Of a stretch of 16,899 nt of DNA, positions 5,764-14,291 are shown piece after piece. The DNA is from an uncultured Lachnospiraceae bacterium. Its GTDB lineage: Bacteria > Bacillota > Clostridia > Lachnospirales > Lachnospiraceae. Made by a program: the position numbers and the translations under genes. The stretch spans positions 1 to 16,899 of the forward strand of contig USDI01000028.1 in the NCBI GenBank assembly GCA_900553305.1. Reading direction: 5' to 3'. The notes under the pieces are model-generated. The model was not told the DNA's origin. It saw nothing but the letters and a program-made list of their open reading frames with translations, and did no database searches. Positions within the stretch are counted from its first letter, which is position 1. Each line of letters begins with the position of its first letter.

Positions 5764-7497
5764 ATGAAAAAAATAAGAACCTATCTCTGGGAGCACAAGT
5801 TTGCCTTCGGCCTTGCCATCCTTGCCATGATCATCAGTATCAGCCTGGATATGCTCTCACCTAAACTTACGCAGTCCATGATTGACGACGTATTACTCGG
5901 TGGTCACATGAACCTGCTCACTCCGCTTCTGCTCGCCTACGTGGGTGTCGGAGTCGGAAGATTTATTTTCCAGTATGTAAAGGAATATACCTTCGACCTG
6001 ACGGGTTCAAAAATTGCAGCCGAAATCCGCCGCGCCGTATTCTGCCATGTACAGTCCTTAAGCACGGAATTTTTCGACCGTACCGGAACCGGTGAACTGA
6101 TGAGCCGGATCAAGGATGATGTGGATCACATCTGGGACGGCTTAACCTATGTCGGTATGCTCATGATTGAAGTAATCATACATACTTCCATCGTGCTGTT
6201 CTGTATGTACAGCCTCAACTGGAAGCTGGCAATCCTTCCCACAATCGGCATGGCAGCCTCTGCTGCGATTGCCATTTACATGGAACACCGTCTGGATTCC
6301 GTTTATGAATCCATCAGTGAAGAAAACGCCACCTTAAATACCGTTGCCGAAGAAAACCTCGCCGGTGTCCGCACCGTAAAGGCCTTCGCCCGTGAAAAAT
6401 ACGAAATCGGAAAGTTCCTGTCCCATAACCAGCGTTACTACGAATTGAATATGGAGCAGTCGAACATCTTCGTAAAATATCACCCATATATTTCCCTGAT
6501 CTCCAAGATCCTGCCGATCTCCGTCTTATTATTCGGCGGTTCCCAGGTCATGCGGGGTGAATTTACCTTAGGTGAATTAAGTGCATTCTTTGCCTATTCC
6601 AATAACATTGTGTGGCCGATGGAAATGCTCGGCTGGCTTACGAACTCGCTTTCCTATGCCGTGGCATCCAACCGCCGCATCCAGAAGCTTTATGAGGAAA
6701 AGCCTGCCGTAAAAGATCCGGAGAATCCTGTCGTTCTGCCCTCCGTGAAGGGACAGATCACCTTTGAGCATGTATCGTTCCACAAGGCGGATCAGCACGA
6801 GATTCTCCACGATATCTCCTTTACGGTCGAGCCGGGAAAGACAGTCGGCATCATGGGAACTACCGGTGCCGGTAAGAGTTCACTCATCTATCTTCTGCAG
6901 CGTCTTTACGATGTAACGGACGGTGCGATTTACTTAGACGGTGTCAACATCAAGGAGCTTTCCTTACATCAGCTGCGTGGTGCCATGTCCTTTGTCATGC
7001 AGGATGTGTTCCTGTTTTCGGATACCATTCTGGAAAACGTAAAGCTTGGCAAAAAGGATACGCTGACATTGTCTTCGATCAAAGAAGCCTCCCGCCGTGC
7101 ACAGGCCAGCAGCTTTATTGAAAAGATGGATAGCCAGTATGATACGGTTATCGGGGAACGCGGCATCGGTTTATCCGGCGGGCAGAAGCAGCGGATTACG
7201 ATAGCCAGGGCTTTGGCCCGGAAAGCACCGATTCTCGTACTCGACGACTCGACTTCGGCACTCGATATGGAAACCGAGCAGTGCATTCACGATACCCTCC
7301 GGGAATTAAAGGGCACCACGAAAATCATCATCGGACACCGCATCAGCGCGGTCTGTCATGCCGATGAAATCCTGATCTTAGAGGGTGGTCAGATTGTGGA
7401 GCGTGGAACCCATGATGAACTGCTTGCAAAGAAAGGACACTATTACCAGACCTTTGTTGCACAATATGGAACTCCGGAAAGCGAGGTGATTGCATGA
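5764..7497 (+). CDS. ABC exporter half-transporter with degenerate ATP site (BmrC-like)
   Basis: This 577-residue protein has an N-terminal type IV exporter membrane domain (about residues 1-310, six helices) and a C-terminal nucleotide-binding domain. Walker A is GTTGAGKS (365-372), the Q-loop Gln is 413, the signature LSGGQ is 470-474, Walker B is LVLDD (491-495), the D-loop is SALD and the switch His is 525. The residue that should be the catalytic Glu is Asp495. That marks the degenerate-site subunit of heterodimeric exporters such as BmrCD and TM287/288. The start has AGGGGGA 4 nt upstream. The stop overlaps the next gene by 4 bp (ATGA), so the two subunits are translationally coupled. 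Substrate is not visible in the sequence. Multidrug export is inferred from subunit type and from the attenuator-like leader. Confidence 0.93.
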   Translation: MKKIRTYLWEHKFAFGLAILAMIISISLDMLSPKLTQSMIDDVLLGGHMNLLTPLLLAYVGVGVGRFIFQYVKEYTFDLTGSKIAAEIRRAVFCHVQSLSTEFFDRTGTGELMSRIKDDVDHIWDGLTYVGMLMIEVIIHTSIVLFCMYSLNWKLAILPTIGMAASAAIAIYMEHRLDSVYESISEENATLNTVAEENLAGVRTVKAFAREKYEIGKFLSHNQRYYELNMEQSNIFVKYHPYISLISKILPISVLLFGGSQVMRGEFTLGELSAFFAYSNNIVWPMEMLGWLTNSLSYAVASNRRIQKLYEEKPAVKDPENPVVLPSVKGQITFEHVSFHKADQHEILHDISFTVEPGKTVGIMGTTGAGKSSLIYLLQRLYDVTDGAIYLDGVNIKELSLHQLRGAMSFVMQDVFLFSDTILENVKLGKKDTLTLSSIKEASRRAQASSFIEKMDSQYDTVIGERGIGLSGGQKQRITIARALARKAPILVLDDSTSALDMETEQCIHDTLRELKGTTKIIIGHRISAVCHADEILILEGGQIVERGTHDELLAKKGHYYQTFVAQYGTPESEVIA

Positions 7498-9269
7498 GTT
7501 TCAATTCCTATAAAGAGGACGAACAGCTTAAGGAAAATGGGAAACTAAAAACACTCCTGCGGCTTCTGTCCTATCTGCTTACCTATAAAAAACAGATTAT
7601 TGCGGTACTGCTGATCATGCTTGTAAGCACCATCCTTACGCTGATCACACCGCTCTTTTATGAATACGCAATTGATGACTGTATCGGAGCCGGCGATCTT
7701 CCGAAGCTTTACCGTGTGATGATCCTGACTCTGCTTATGAGCGTCACCGTCATTCTCGGTGCGAAGCTGCGCATGTACATCATGGCGAAGATCTGTAATG
7801 AAACGTTACTGACCATACGTCAGCAGCTCTATACCCATATTCAGACTCTGGACCTGACCTTCTTTGACGGAAGACCGACCGGTAAGATTCTCGCAAGAAT
7901 TATGGGCGATATCAATTCCTTAAAGGATGTGCTGAATAATTTTGTCACCACTCTCTTACCGGAGTTTGTAACCGTGATTGCGGTTGCCGTCATCATGTTC
8001 GTACGGAACCCGGTTCTTGCTGCGGCAGCGCTTATCACGCTTCCGTTTATGGCTGTCTGCATCTGGCTCATCCAGATCTACTCCCATAAGAAATGGCAGG
8101 ATTTCCGGAAAAAGTCCAGCAATCTGAATGCCTTTATCCATGAGGATATGTCCGGCATGCGGATTATTCACAGCTTTACTGCCGAGGAAGAAACCCTGAA
8201 CACCTTTGACGAACTGCTGAATGCCCATCGGGATTCCTTTAAAAAGGCGGTCCGCTTAAATGACGGTATGGGTTCCATCATCGACTTAAGCTGGGGACTT
8301 GGCTTTGCCGCCATGTACTATGTTGGAATTAAAATTCTCGGAATCGAATCGGTATCTGTCGGTACACTGGTAGCCTTCGGCACCTATATCGGTATGTTCT
8401 GGAATCCGATTATGAATCTGAGTAACTTTTACACTCAGATTATTACCAATCTGGCTGCCGCCGAGCGTGTCTTTGAAATTATGGATACGGAAAGTTCGAT
8501 CAGCGATGCTCCGGAAGCCACTCCTCTTCCTCCGATTGAAGGCCGGGTAACCTTTTCCCATGTGGACTTTTCCTACGAGGATGATATAAAGATTCTGGAT
8601 GATGTAAGTTTTGATATTAAACCGGGTGAAACGATTGCCCTGGTTGGTCCTACCGGTGCCGGCAAAACAACAATTGTCAATCTGATTAGCCGTTTCTATG
8701 ACATTCAGGGCGGTCAGATCCGGATCGATGGACACGATATCCGGCAGGTAACGATCGAAAGCCTCCGTCAGCAGATGGGAATTATGACACAGGACAATTT
8801 CCTGTTCACGGGAACAATCCGCGACAATATCCGCTACGGAAAGCTCGATGCTACCGAGGAAGAAATCATTGCTGCTGCAAAAGCCGTCCACGCACATGAT
8901 TTCATTATGGATTTAAAAGATGGCTATGATACGATGCTCACAGAGCGCGGCGGTGGATTATCCGTCGGTCAGAAACAGCTTCTTGCCTTTGCAAGAACCA
9001 TGGTTTCCGATCCGAATATCCTCATTCTGGACGAGGCAACCTCGAGTATTGATACCCAGACCGAGCTTCTTGTCCAGGAAGGCATCGATGCCCTGTTAAA
9101 GGGCCGTACCTCCTTTGTCATTGCGCACCGGCTTTCTACCATCCAGAAGGCCGACCGCATCTTCGTGATTGATCACGGCGGTATTGTCGAGGAAGGCTCT
9201 GCCAGTGAATTACTGGCAAAAAAAGGAGCCTATTACAGGCTCCATAACGCACAGCTGAAATTCAGTTAA
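7494..9269 (+). CDS. ABC exporter half-transporter with canonical Walker B (BmrD-like)
   Basis: This 591-residue partner subunit has an extended cytosolic N-terminus (about 30 residues), six membrane helices to about residue 325, and a nucleotide-binding domain. Walker A is GPTGAGKT (385-392), the Q-loop Gln is 433, Walker B is ILILDE (509-514) with the catalytic Glu514 intact, the D-loop is SSID and the switch His is 545. Its signature motif is LSVGQ (489-493) in place of LSGGQ. In the head-to-tail dimer this altered signature faces the Asp495 Walker B site of the first subunit. One composite site is therefore degenerate, and the other (Glu514 with LSGGQ of the partner) should be hydrolytically competent. 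The gene ends 17 bp before the converging TPR gene, and no clear intrinsic terminator is visible there. Confidence 0.93.
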   Translation: MSFNSYKEDEQLKENGKLKTLLRLLSYLLTYKKQIIAVLLIMLVSTILTLITPLFYEYAIDDCIGAGDLPKLYRVMILTLLMSVTVILGAKLRMYIMAKICNETLLTIRQQLYTHIQTLDLTFFDGRPTGKILARIMGDINSLKDVLNNFVTTLLPEFVTVIAVAVIMFVRNPVLAAAALITLPFMAVCIWLIQIYSHKKWQDFRKKSSNLNAFIHEDMSGMRIIHSFTAEEETLNTFDELLNAHRDSFKKAVRLNDGMGSIIDLSWGLGFAAMYYVGIKILGIESVSVGTLVAFGTYIGMFWNPIMNLSNFYTQIITNLAAAERVFEIMDTESSISDAPEATPLPPIEGRVTFSHVDFSYEDDIKILDDVSFDIKPGETIALVGPTGAGKTTIVNLISRFYDIQGGQIRIDGHDIRQVTIESLRQQMGIMTQDNFLFTGTIRDNIRYGKLDATEEEIIAAAKAVHAHDFIMDLKDGYDTMLTERGGGLSVGQKQLLAFARTMVSDPNILILDEATSSIDTQTELLVQEGIDALLKGRTSFVIAHRLSTIQKADRIFVIDHGGIVEEGSASELLAKKGAYYRLHNAQLKFS

Positions 9270-9286
9270 GTTTCATTTCTATATCA

Positions 9287-10609
9287 TTAGAATGTGGTTG
9301 TCCATTCATTGGCACCGCCCCAGTCTCCGATGAGCTGCGTGGTGGTGCCTTCTTTTGTCGCCACACGCGTCTCAAAGCGGTAGTTCATCTTGGGTACAAG
9401 TTCTCCGTTAATCTTGACATTACTGTAAAGATAGATAAATTCCAATGTCGTATGCGGGTAATACTCTTCCTGCAAAGCTTCAGGTTCATAGGAAATACAG
9501 ATTCTCTGTACCCCGTCATCCTGCTGGATCGCTGCCCACAGATTTACCACTCCCTTCGTCTGCGGATATTCCTCAAAGTCTGCAAAGGCAAAGGTCCATG
9601 CACCATTTGCATTCATCAGCTTCATCTTCTCACGGCTCACCGGAATATAGGTCTGTCCGCTCCAGTATTCGGTCGTTCCTGCCATGAACTGATCCCGCAG
9701 GGAAATATAAGTATCCTCCTGAATAAAATCACGGATCGGTGCATATTCGCCGGATTCAAAAATCGTAAATGCCGTTGCAAAATACTCCTGCGCCCATGCT
9801 GCCTTTTCCAGACACGCACTTAAAGAGTTAATGGAATCATTCGTTCCGATCGTCTGAACTAAAGCAAGCAGTTCCTGATATTCTGTAAGCTTCGATACAT
9901 CCAGCCACAACAGATCACGGTCGATCGTTGCATACTTCACAATCTCATCCTTTAAACTGTCCGAAGGATACTGCTGATAAACACGGATCATCCTTTGTAA
10001 TGCCTTCACATACTGCTCAAAATAAGTCTCTCCGTCAGACAGTGAGGTAAAAAAGTTCTCATCGTCTGTATGAATCAGCCATTCATAGCAGGCATCCAAT
10101 GGAGAATAGACTTCCGCGTTATCCGGACTCGTTTCCAGAACGGTAAGACACTTTTCCAGCGTCTCAAAGGTACAGCTCTGTGCATTGATGTCCGCAACCG
10201 CATCATTCAGCATATAAACACAGTATTCCTGCAGCAGTCCGTCATCCTGTGTTGCTTCAAAACCCTGCTGCAGAGTGAGCTCTGCCGAGCCCTTGTCTTC
10301 CTTATTCCAATAAGCCCCTGCCATGGCATGATATGCTTTTACGGATGTGGAATCAATATTCAATGCCTCCTGGTAATGTGCAATCGCACCATCATAATCC
10401 GAAGTTTCCATAAGACTGTCTGCCTTGTGAAGCTGACGGTTTAATTTTAACCCCGGCACATTCAGATAAACGGCCGCGCCAATACCACCTGCCAGTGCGA
10501 TCACCCAGAACGCGATCATTCCACGTTCCAGCCAGACCATACGTGCCCGGCGTCGTCTTCTTATTTCTCTTGATGATATTTTCTTTCCTGCTGTATGTGA
10601 CTTACTCAT
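9287..10609 (-). CDS. Membrane-anchored TPR protein of unknown function
   Basis: This 440-residue protein has a strongly basic N-terminus (RRRRRAR, 17-23), one membrane helix (about 29-50) and a long C-terminal region predicted to lie outside the cell by the positive-inside rule. Two TPR-like repeats follow the helix (about 56-88 and 91-122, with AIAHYQEALNID typical of a TPR helix B). Residues 320-440 are a beta-rich region with many aromatic residues that I do not recognise. The ATG directly abuts the TAA of the helicase gene (TAAATG), and its GGAG ribosome binding site lies inside the last helicase codons. Translation is therefore probably coupled to the helicase. A scaffold or cell-envelope role is possible, but no enzymatic motif is seen. 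Confidence 0.8.
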   Translation of the reverse strand: MSKSHTAGKKISSREIRRRRRARMVWLERGMIAFWVIALAGGIGAAVYLNVPGLKLNRQLHKADSLMETSDYDGAIAHYQEALNIDSTSVKAYHAMAGAYWNKEDKGSAELTLQQGFEATQDDGLLQEYCVYMLNDAVADINAQSCTFETLEKCLTVLETSPDNAEVYSPLDACYEWLIHTDDENFFTSLSDGETYFEQYVKALQRMIRVYQQYPSDSLKDEIVKYATIDRDLLWLDVSKLTEYQELLALVQTIGTNDSINSLSACLEKAAWAQEYFATAFTIFESGEYAPIRDFIQEDTYISLRDQFMAGTTEYWSGQTYIPVSREKMKLMNANGAWTFAFADFEEYPQTKGVVNLWAAIQQDDGVQRICISYEPEALQEEYYPHTTLEFIYLYSNVKINGELVPKMNYRFETRVATKEGTTTQLIGDWGGANEWTTTF

Positions 10610-12217
10610 TTAAAACACTCCATGTTTTCTCTTCTTCGAAAGAACAGCTTTCTTATCCCCGCGCTCCTCCGGATTCTTTCTTCTTCCATTCTCATTCCTG
10701 CGGGCTGCATCCTGTGTTCTCTGACTGCCGCGCTCTTCCCTGTGGCGGTTTCTGCCTCCCTGATCCTCTCTTACACGGCTTCGTCCCTTCTGATCCCGGT
10801 AACGGCTTTCCTTGCCACGATAGCGGGACTCTCTTCCATAACCACCCTTTCCTTCCCGGCGGCTGTTGTCCTGACAGCGGTTGCGGTCATAGTAGAAACG
10901 CTCCTCTTCGATCTCTTCCGGTTCCTCTCCCATACTCTGATAAAGAAGCGCTGCTGCAAGATCCAGTTCTGAGATTCCTCTTTCATCACAGACACTTTCG
11001 ATCCGGTTCTTTAAGCCCTCAAGATTCTGATCTTTGGCAGCCTCCAGTGCACTGTCAATCGAACGCCGGAACTTCACCTTTACGATATCCTTTCCAGTCG
11101 GAAGTTTCTTTTCTTCAATTTTGGTATGACAAATCCGTTCAATATCACGCATCTTGAACACTTCTCTTCCGGACACCAGCGTCATGGATCTGCCTTCTCT
11201 TCCGGCACGTCCGGTTCGTCCGATCCGGTGAACGTAATATTCAATATCCTCCGGTACATCATAGTTAAATACCGCATCGACACCGCTCACGTCAATTCCA
11301 CGGGCAGCCACATCGGTTGCAATCAGAATGGCACAACGTCCGTTACGGAACAGATTCATGACCGTATCTCTCTGAAACTGGGACAGATCTCCATGAAGTC
11401 CTTCTGCTTCATAGCCCCTTCCCTTTAGCTCCTGTGTCATTTCATCGACCATCTTCTTGGTATTGCAGAAGATCAGACTGCGCTTGGGCTGATGGAAGTC
11501 AATCAGTCTGCACAGGGCATTCATCTTGTCCTTCTTCGCAATCCGGTAATAGCTCTGCTCGATTGCAGCAACCGTAACCTCCCTGGGTGTCACCTTGATA
11601 AAGACGGCATCCTTCTGGTACTGGTTAGTAATTTCTAAAATTGCCTGCGGCATGGTTGCCGAAAACAGTGCCATCTGACGCTCTTCGGGCATCTGGGAAA
11701 GAATCGTTTCCATATCTTCCCGGAATCCCATGTTCAGCATTTCATCCGCTTCATCCAAAACGATCATCCGGACGTTCGCGGTCTTAATCGTATGTCTGCG
11801 CAAATGATCCATGACACGTCCCGGTGTACCGACAATAATCTGTACTCCCTGACTGAGTGCCCGGATCTGCTTGCTGATGTCCTGTCCTCCATAAACCGGA
11901 AGAACCTTTAAGCCATGCATATATTTCGTAATCTTACGAATCTCTTCTGCCGCCTGCATGGCAAGCTCTCTGGTCGGACAAAGAATAATCCCCTGCGGTT
12001 TCTTACAGGAGATATCAATCTTTTGTATCATCGGAATGGAAAACGCAGCCGTTTTACCGGTTCCTGTCTGCGCCTGTCCAATCACATCTTTTCCTTCTAA
12101 CAATACCGGAATTGCCTGCTCCTGAATGGGAGTCATATATTCAAAGCCCATTTCCCGGACGGCCTTCAAAATGTAGGCATTGATTTCCGTATCACTATAT
12201 CTTATCTGTTGTTCCAT
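10610..12217 (-). CDS. DEAD-box ATP-dependent RNA helicase
   Basis: This 535-residue protein carries the full DEAD-box set: Q motif (24-37, TPIQEQAIP), motif I AQTGTGKT (49-56), PTRELA (81-86), TPGR (131-134), DEAD (155-158), SAT (186-188), ATDVAARGID (300-309) and HRIGRTGR (330-337). The two RecA-like domains end near residue 375. After a helical segment, residues 445-535 are a basic, low-complexity Arg/Gly/Glu/Asn tail likely to bind RNA. This layout resembles CshA/CsdA-type helicases active in ribosome assembly, mRNA decay and cold adaptation. The exact orthologue is not assigned. The ribosome binding site is weak (AGGA at a 12-nt spacing), and the predicted leader is about 107 nt. The TPR gene follows directly. 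Confidence 0.95.
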   Translation of the reverse strand: MEQQIRYSDTEINAYILKAVREMGFEYMTPIQEQAIPVLLEGKDVIGQAQTGTGKTAAFSIPMIQKIDISCKKPQGIILCPTRELAMQAAEEIRKITKYMHGLKVLPVYGGQDISKQIRALSQGVQIIVGTPGRVMDHLRRHTIKTANVRMIVLDEADEMLNMGFREDMETILSQMPEERQMALFSATMPQAILEITNQYQKDAVFIKVTPREVTVAAIEQSYYRIAKKDKMNALCRLIDFHQPKRSLIFCNTKKMVDEMTQELKGRGYEAEGLHGDLSQFQRDTVMNLFRNGRCAILIATDVAARGIDVSGVDAVFNYDVPEDIEYYVHRIGRTGRAGREGRSMTLVSGREVFKMRDIERICHTKIEEKKLPTGKDIVKVKFRRSIDSALEAAKDQNLEGLKNRIESVCDERGISELDLAAALLYQSMGEEPEEIEEERFYYDRNRCQDNSRREGKGGYGRESRYRGKESRYRDQKGRSRVREDQGGRNRHREERGSQRTQDAARRNENGRRKNPEERGDKKAVLSKKRKHGVF

Positions 12218-12331
12218 AAATCTTTACTATCCTATTCTAATCATAATTTCCTGTCAGGATCTTCCCCTTACATCTGTCATTGTATCTTTCTACATTCTTT
12301 GTTAATTCAGGGTTCTCCGACAAACATTCCT

Positions 12332-12360
12332 ATGATAACATCAATTTGCATGGACTGCAA
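12332..12360 (-). promoter_or_regulatory. Possible promoter of the DEAD-box helicase gene
   Basis: On the minus strand TTGCAG (12360-12355) and TATCAT (12337-12332) are separated by 17 bp. The -35 box is weak (3 of 6) and the -10 box is 5 of 6. An inverted repeat TTGCA / TGCAA with a 5-nt spacer (12346-12360) overlaps the -35 box. A start near 12325 would give a leader of about 107 nt. Long leaders are common for cold-regulated helicases, but no known cold box was recognised. Confidence 0.35.
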
Positions 12361-12374
12361 GTACCATTTTCCTA

Positions 12375-13331
12375 TTACATCTCTTCCTCGTTCAGAAATT
12401 CATCAATAATGAATCGCGGTCTGGCCTTAGTCTCTAAATAGATCTTACCAATATATTCCCCAACAACACCAAGGGATAACAAAATCAGTCCGCCAATGGC
12501 CCATACGGAAACCATCAGTGTCGTCCAGCCTACAATCGTTGCTCCCATAAAGTGACGCACAAAGCTGTATACCAGAATAATCAGGCTTATCAGAAAAACA
12601 AAAAATCCAAGACCGGTAATCATCCGGATCGGCTTTGTACTTAAAGAAGTAATGCCCTCTACCGCAAAGGAAAGCATTTTGCCCAAAGGATACTTGCTTT
12701 CGCCTGCAAAGCGTTCGCCCCGTTCGTAATAAACGACATCGGTACGGTAACCAATCATCGGCACAATCCCACGGAGGAACAGATTCACTTCTCCAAACTG
12801 CGCCAGTCCTTCCAGGGCCCTGCGGCTCATCAGACGGTAATCCGCATGATTAAATACCGTGTTGGCTCCCATGCCATTCATCAGCTTGTAAAAACCTTCT
12901 GCTGTCGCCTTTTTAAAAAAGGTATCCTTCGCGCGGCTGCTGCGTACTCCATAAACAATATCAATTCCATTCAGGTATTTCTCTACCATTTCATCAACTG
13001 CATTAATGTCATCCTGCAGATCCGCATCCATGGAAACCACCATATCCGCATAATTCTTCGACGTCATCAGTCCGGCAAGAAGTGCATTCTGATGTCCCCG
13101 GTTCCGGCTTAAATTGATTCCACTAAAGATATGATCTTCCTCATGAAACTTCTCAATGATCTCCCATGTCCGGTCCTTGGATCCGTCATTTACGAACACA
13201 ATCTTACTGTTCCGGTCGATCTTCCCCTTCTCCATCAGCTCCTCTAATTTGACTTTCAGACGCTTCGATGTTTCCGGAAGAACTTCTTCTTCGTTATAAC
13301 AAGGGATCACCACGTATAATTTATTTTCCAT
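12375..13331 (-). CDS. GT2 polyprenyl-phosphate glycosyltransferase (GtrB/CsbB/YkoT-like)
   Basis: This 318-residue enzyme belongs to glycosyltransferase family 2, DPM1-like branch, which transfers a sugar from a nucleotide donor to undecaprenyl phosphate at the cytosolic membrane face. Motifs are PCYNEEE (10-16), VNDGSKD (47-53), NRGHQNALLAG (77-87), the metal-binding MDADLQDD (101-108, DXD at 102-104) and ERFAGESKYPLGKML (206-220). Two C-terminal membrane helices (about 241-258 and 268-292) anchor it, as in GtrB. The start at 13331 is chosen because the protein then begins MENKLYVVIPCYNEE like the family, with AGAGG 7 nt upstream. A longer in-frame start at 13544 would overlap the preceding gene. 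The lipid-linked sugar is probably used for cell-envelope decoration. The dedicated acceptor-transfer enzyme is not in this window. Confidence 0.92.
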   Translation of the reverse strand: MENKLYVVIPCYNEEEVLPETSKRLKVKLEELMEKGKIDRNSKIVFVNDGSKDRTWEIIEKFHEEDHIFSGINLSRNRGHQNALLAGLMTSKNYADMVVSMDADLQDDINAVDEMVEKYLNGIDIVYGVRSSRAKDTFFKKATAEGFYKLMNGMGANTVFNHADYRLMSRRALEGLAQFGEVNLFLRGIVPMIGYRTDVVYYERGERFAGESKYPLGKMLSFAVEGITSLSTKPIRMITGLGFFVFLISLIILVYSFVRHFMGATIVGWTTLMVSVWAIGGLILLSLGVVGEYIGKIYLETKARPRFIIDEFLNEEEM

Positions 13332-13450
13332 AATCTGACCTCTGACTCCTGATTTTAATCTATTGATCTTCTGTTGGCCATCTCTTATTTCATTCTGATT
13401 TACTGTCTTTGCAATGCATGACATGACCATTTCCATTTTAAAACCGAATC

Positions 13451-14122
13451 TCACCGCAGGGAAATGGACAATCCAATGAGGCACATGGCAATATAATAAG
13501 CACTGATTTCCATTCCATGTAACGGCCACACCCTCTTCTTCCAAAAGGAAATGAAAAAAATCAGGCTATCGGAAAGGAAGAAGAACGTTGCTCCTATCGC
13601 CAGACAGATATCCGCACTCTGCGTGGTTCCTATGGCAATCTCCACACTTTTCCACGCAAAACCTGCCACCAGAATACTATACAAAATTGCCATTCCTTCA
13701 TATTTTCCAAACCGGAACTGCCCGGTCTGTTTTAGCAGCTTAATGAATATTGGCATCACAATCACAACGGTAAGATCTGCCCATTGAAATGGATGCGAAA
13801 CATACAGCATCACAAGGAAACAGATATGCGCCAGTGCGAAAGACATCGTTCCCAACACGAAACAGGTGTTTTTCTGCGATTTATGCCGCAGTCCCATAAA
13901 CAGATCCCCAATGAGACATAACAATAATCCCGGCAAAAGCTGTAAAGTCCAGATCATCTGTCCGGATAATGCACCCATCACAAAAGCAAACAACAGAAAT
14001 TCCAGACTGCAGACCATCTTCGCCGGAAGATAATACTTACGATATGTCCGGTTACACAGGGTAACCAGTAAGAAAATCAGGGAAAATCCCATAATCATCA
14101 ATGAAATAATTCGTACGCCCAT
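13451..14122 (-). CDS. YhhN/TMEM86-family membrane protein, possible lysoplasmalogenase
   Basis: This 223-residue protein is almost wholly hydrophobic, with about eight membrane segments. It matches the YhhN (TMEM86) family pattern: a Lys in the second segment region (YYLPAKMV, Lys35), LCLIGDLFMGL with Asp73, and FFLSDSLIF with Asp185. Family members include lysoplasmalogenases that cleave the vinyl-ether bond of lysoplasmalogens. Many clostridia make plasmalogens, so the activity would fit, but the substrate here is unproven. The start at 14122 is chosen because GGGGGA lies 6 nt upstream and a strong promoter ends 28 bp upstream. A longer frame to 14224 would run across that promoter and the tpiA terminator. 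The glycosyltransferase gene follows after 119 bp, probably on the same transcript. Confidence 0.78.
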   Translation of the reverse strand: MGVRIISLMIMGFSLIFLLVTLCNRTYRKYYLPAKMVCSLEFLLFAFVMGALSGQMIWTLQLLPGLLLCLIGDLFMGLRHKSQKNTCFVLGTMSFALAHICFLVMLYVSHPFQWADLTVVIVMPIFIKLLKQTGQFRFGKYEGMAILYSILVAGFAWKSVEIAIGTTQSADICLAIGATFFFLSDSLIFFISFWKKRVWPLHGMEISAYYIAMCLIGLSISLR

Positions 14123-14149
14123 GCATCTTCCCCCATAACCATTCTCTTT

Positions 14150-14178
14150 ATTATAAGCCAGAATACCGGATATGGCAA
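14150..14178 (-). promoter_or_regulatory. Sigma-A-type promoter for the YhhN-like gene
   Basis: On the minus strand TTGCCA (14178-14173) and TATAAT (14155-14150) are separated by 17 bp, the same boxes and spacing as the gpmI promoter. The leader would be about 20 nt. The promoter lies just downstream of the tpiA terminator and should drive the YhhN-like gene and the GT2 gene. Confidence 0.75.
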
Positions 14179-14212
14179 TGGTTCCGGGACAACATAAACA
14201 AACGTAACATAC

Positions 14213-14261
14213 AAAAAACACCACAGAAACCGGAAATTCCTTCCTGCCCTTCTGTGGTGTT
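14213..14261 (-). terminator. Rho-independent terminator of tpiA
   Basis: Read on the minus strand, a perfect 12-bp stem AACACCACAGAA / TTCTGTGGTGTT (plus-strand arms 14250-14261 and 14217-14228) encloses a 21-nt loop and runs into a T-tract (A-run at 14213-14218 on the plus strand). It begins about 30 nt after the tpiA stop and ends the gap-pgk-tpiA cluster. Confidence 0.88.
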
Positions 14262-14291
14262 CTAATTCAACACTTGTTATTCCATATGGAA

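Noticed and set aside
9270..9286. Possible bidirectional terminator between the converging ABC and TPR genes.
   Set aside because: Only a weak 5-bp GAAAT / ATTTC pairing around the ABC stop is present, without a T-run in either direction.
10495..11157. Long open frames on the plus strand opposite the helicase tail, with hydrophobic or Pro/His-rich translations.
   Set aside because: They are antisense to the Arg/Glu/Gly-rich codons of the helicase C-terminus, lack ribosome binding sites, and have no family-like sequence.
13332..13544. N-terminal extension of the GT2 protein up to an ATG at 13544.
   Set aside because: It would overlap the YhhN-like gene and adds 71 residues foreign to the family. 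The start at 13331 has a ribosome binding site and begins directly with the GT2 fold.
14123..14224. N-terminal extension of the YhhN-like protein up to an ATG at 14224.
   Set aside because: It would be translated across the tpiA terminator and through a consensus promoter. The start at 14122 has GGGGGA at good spacing.
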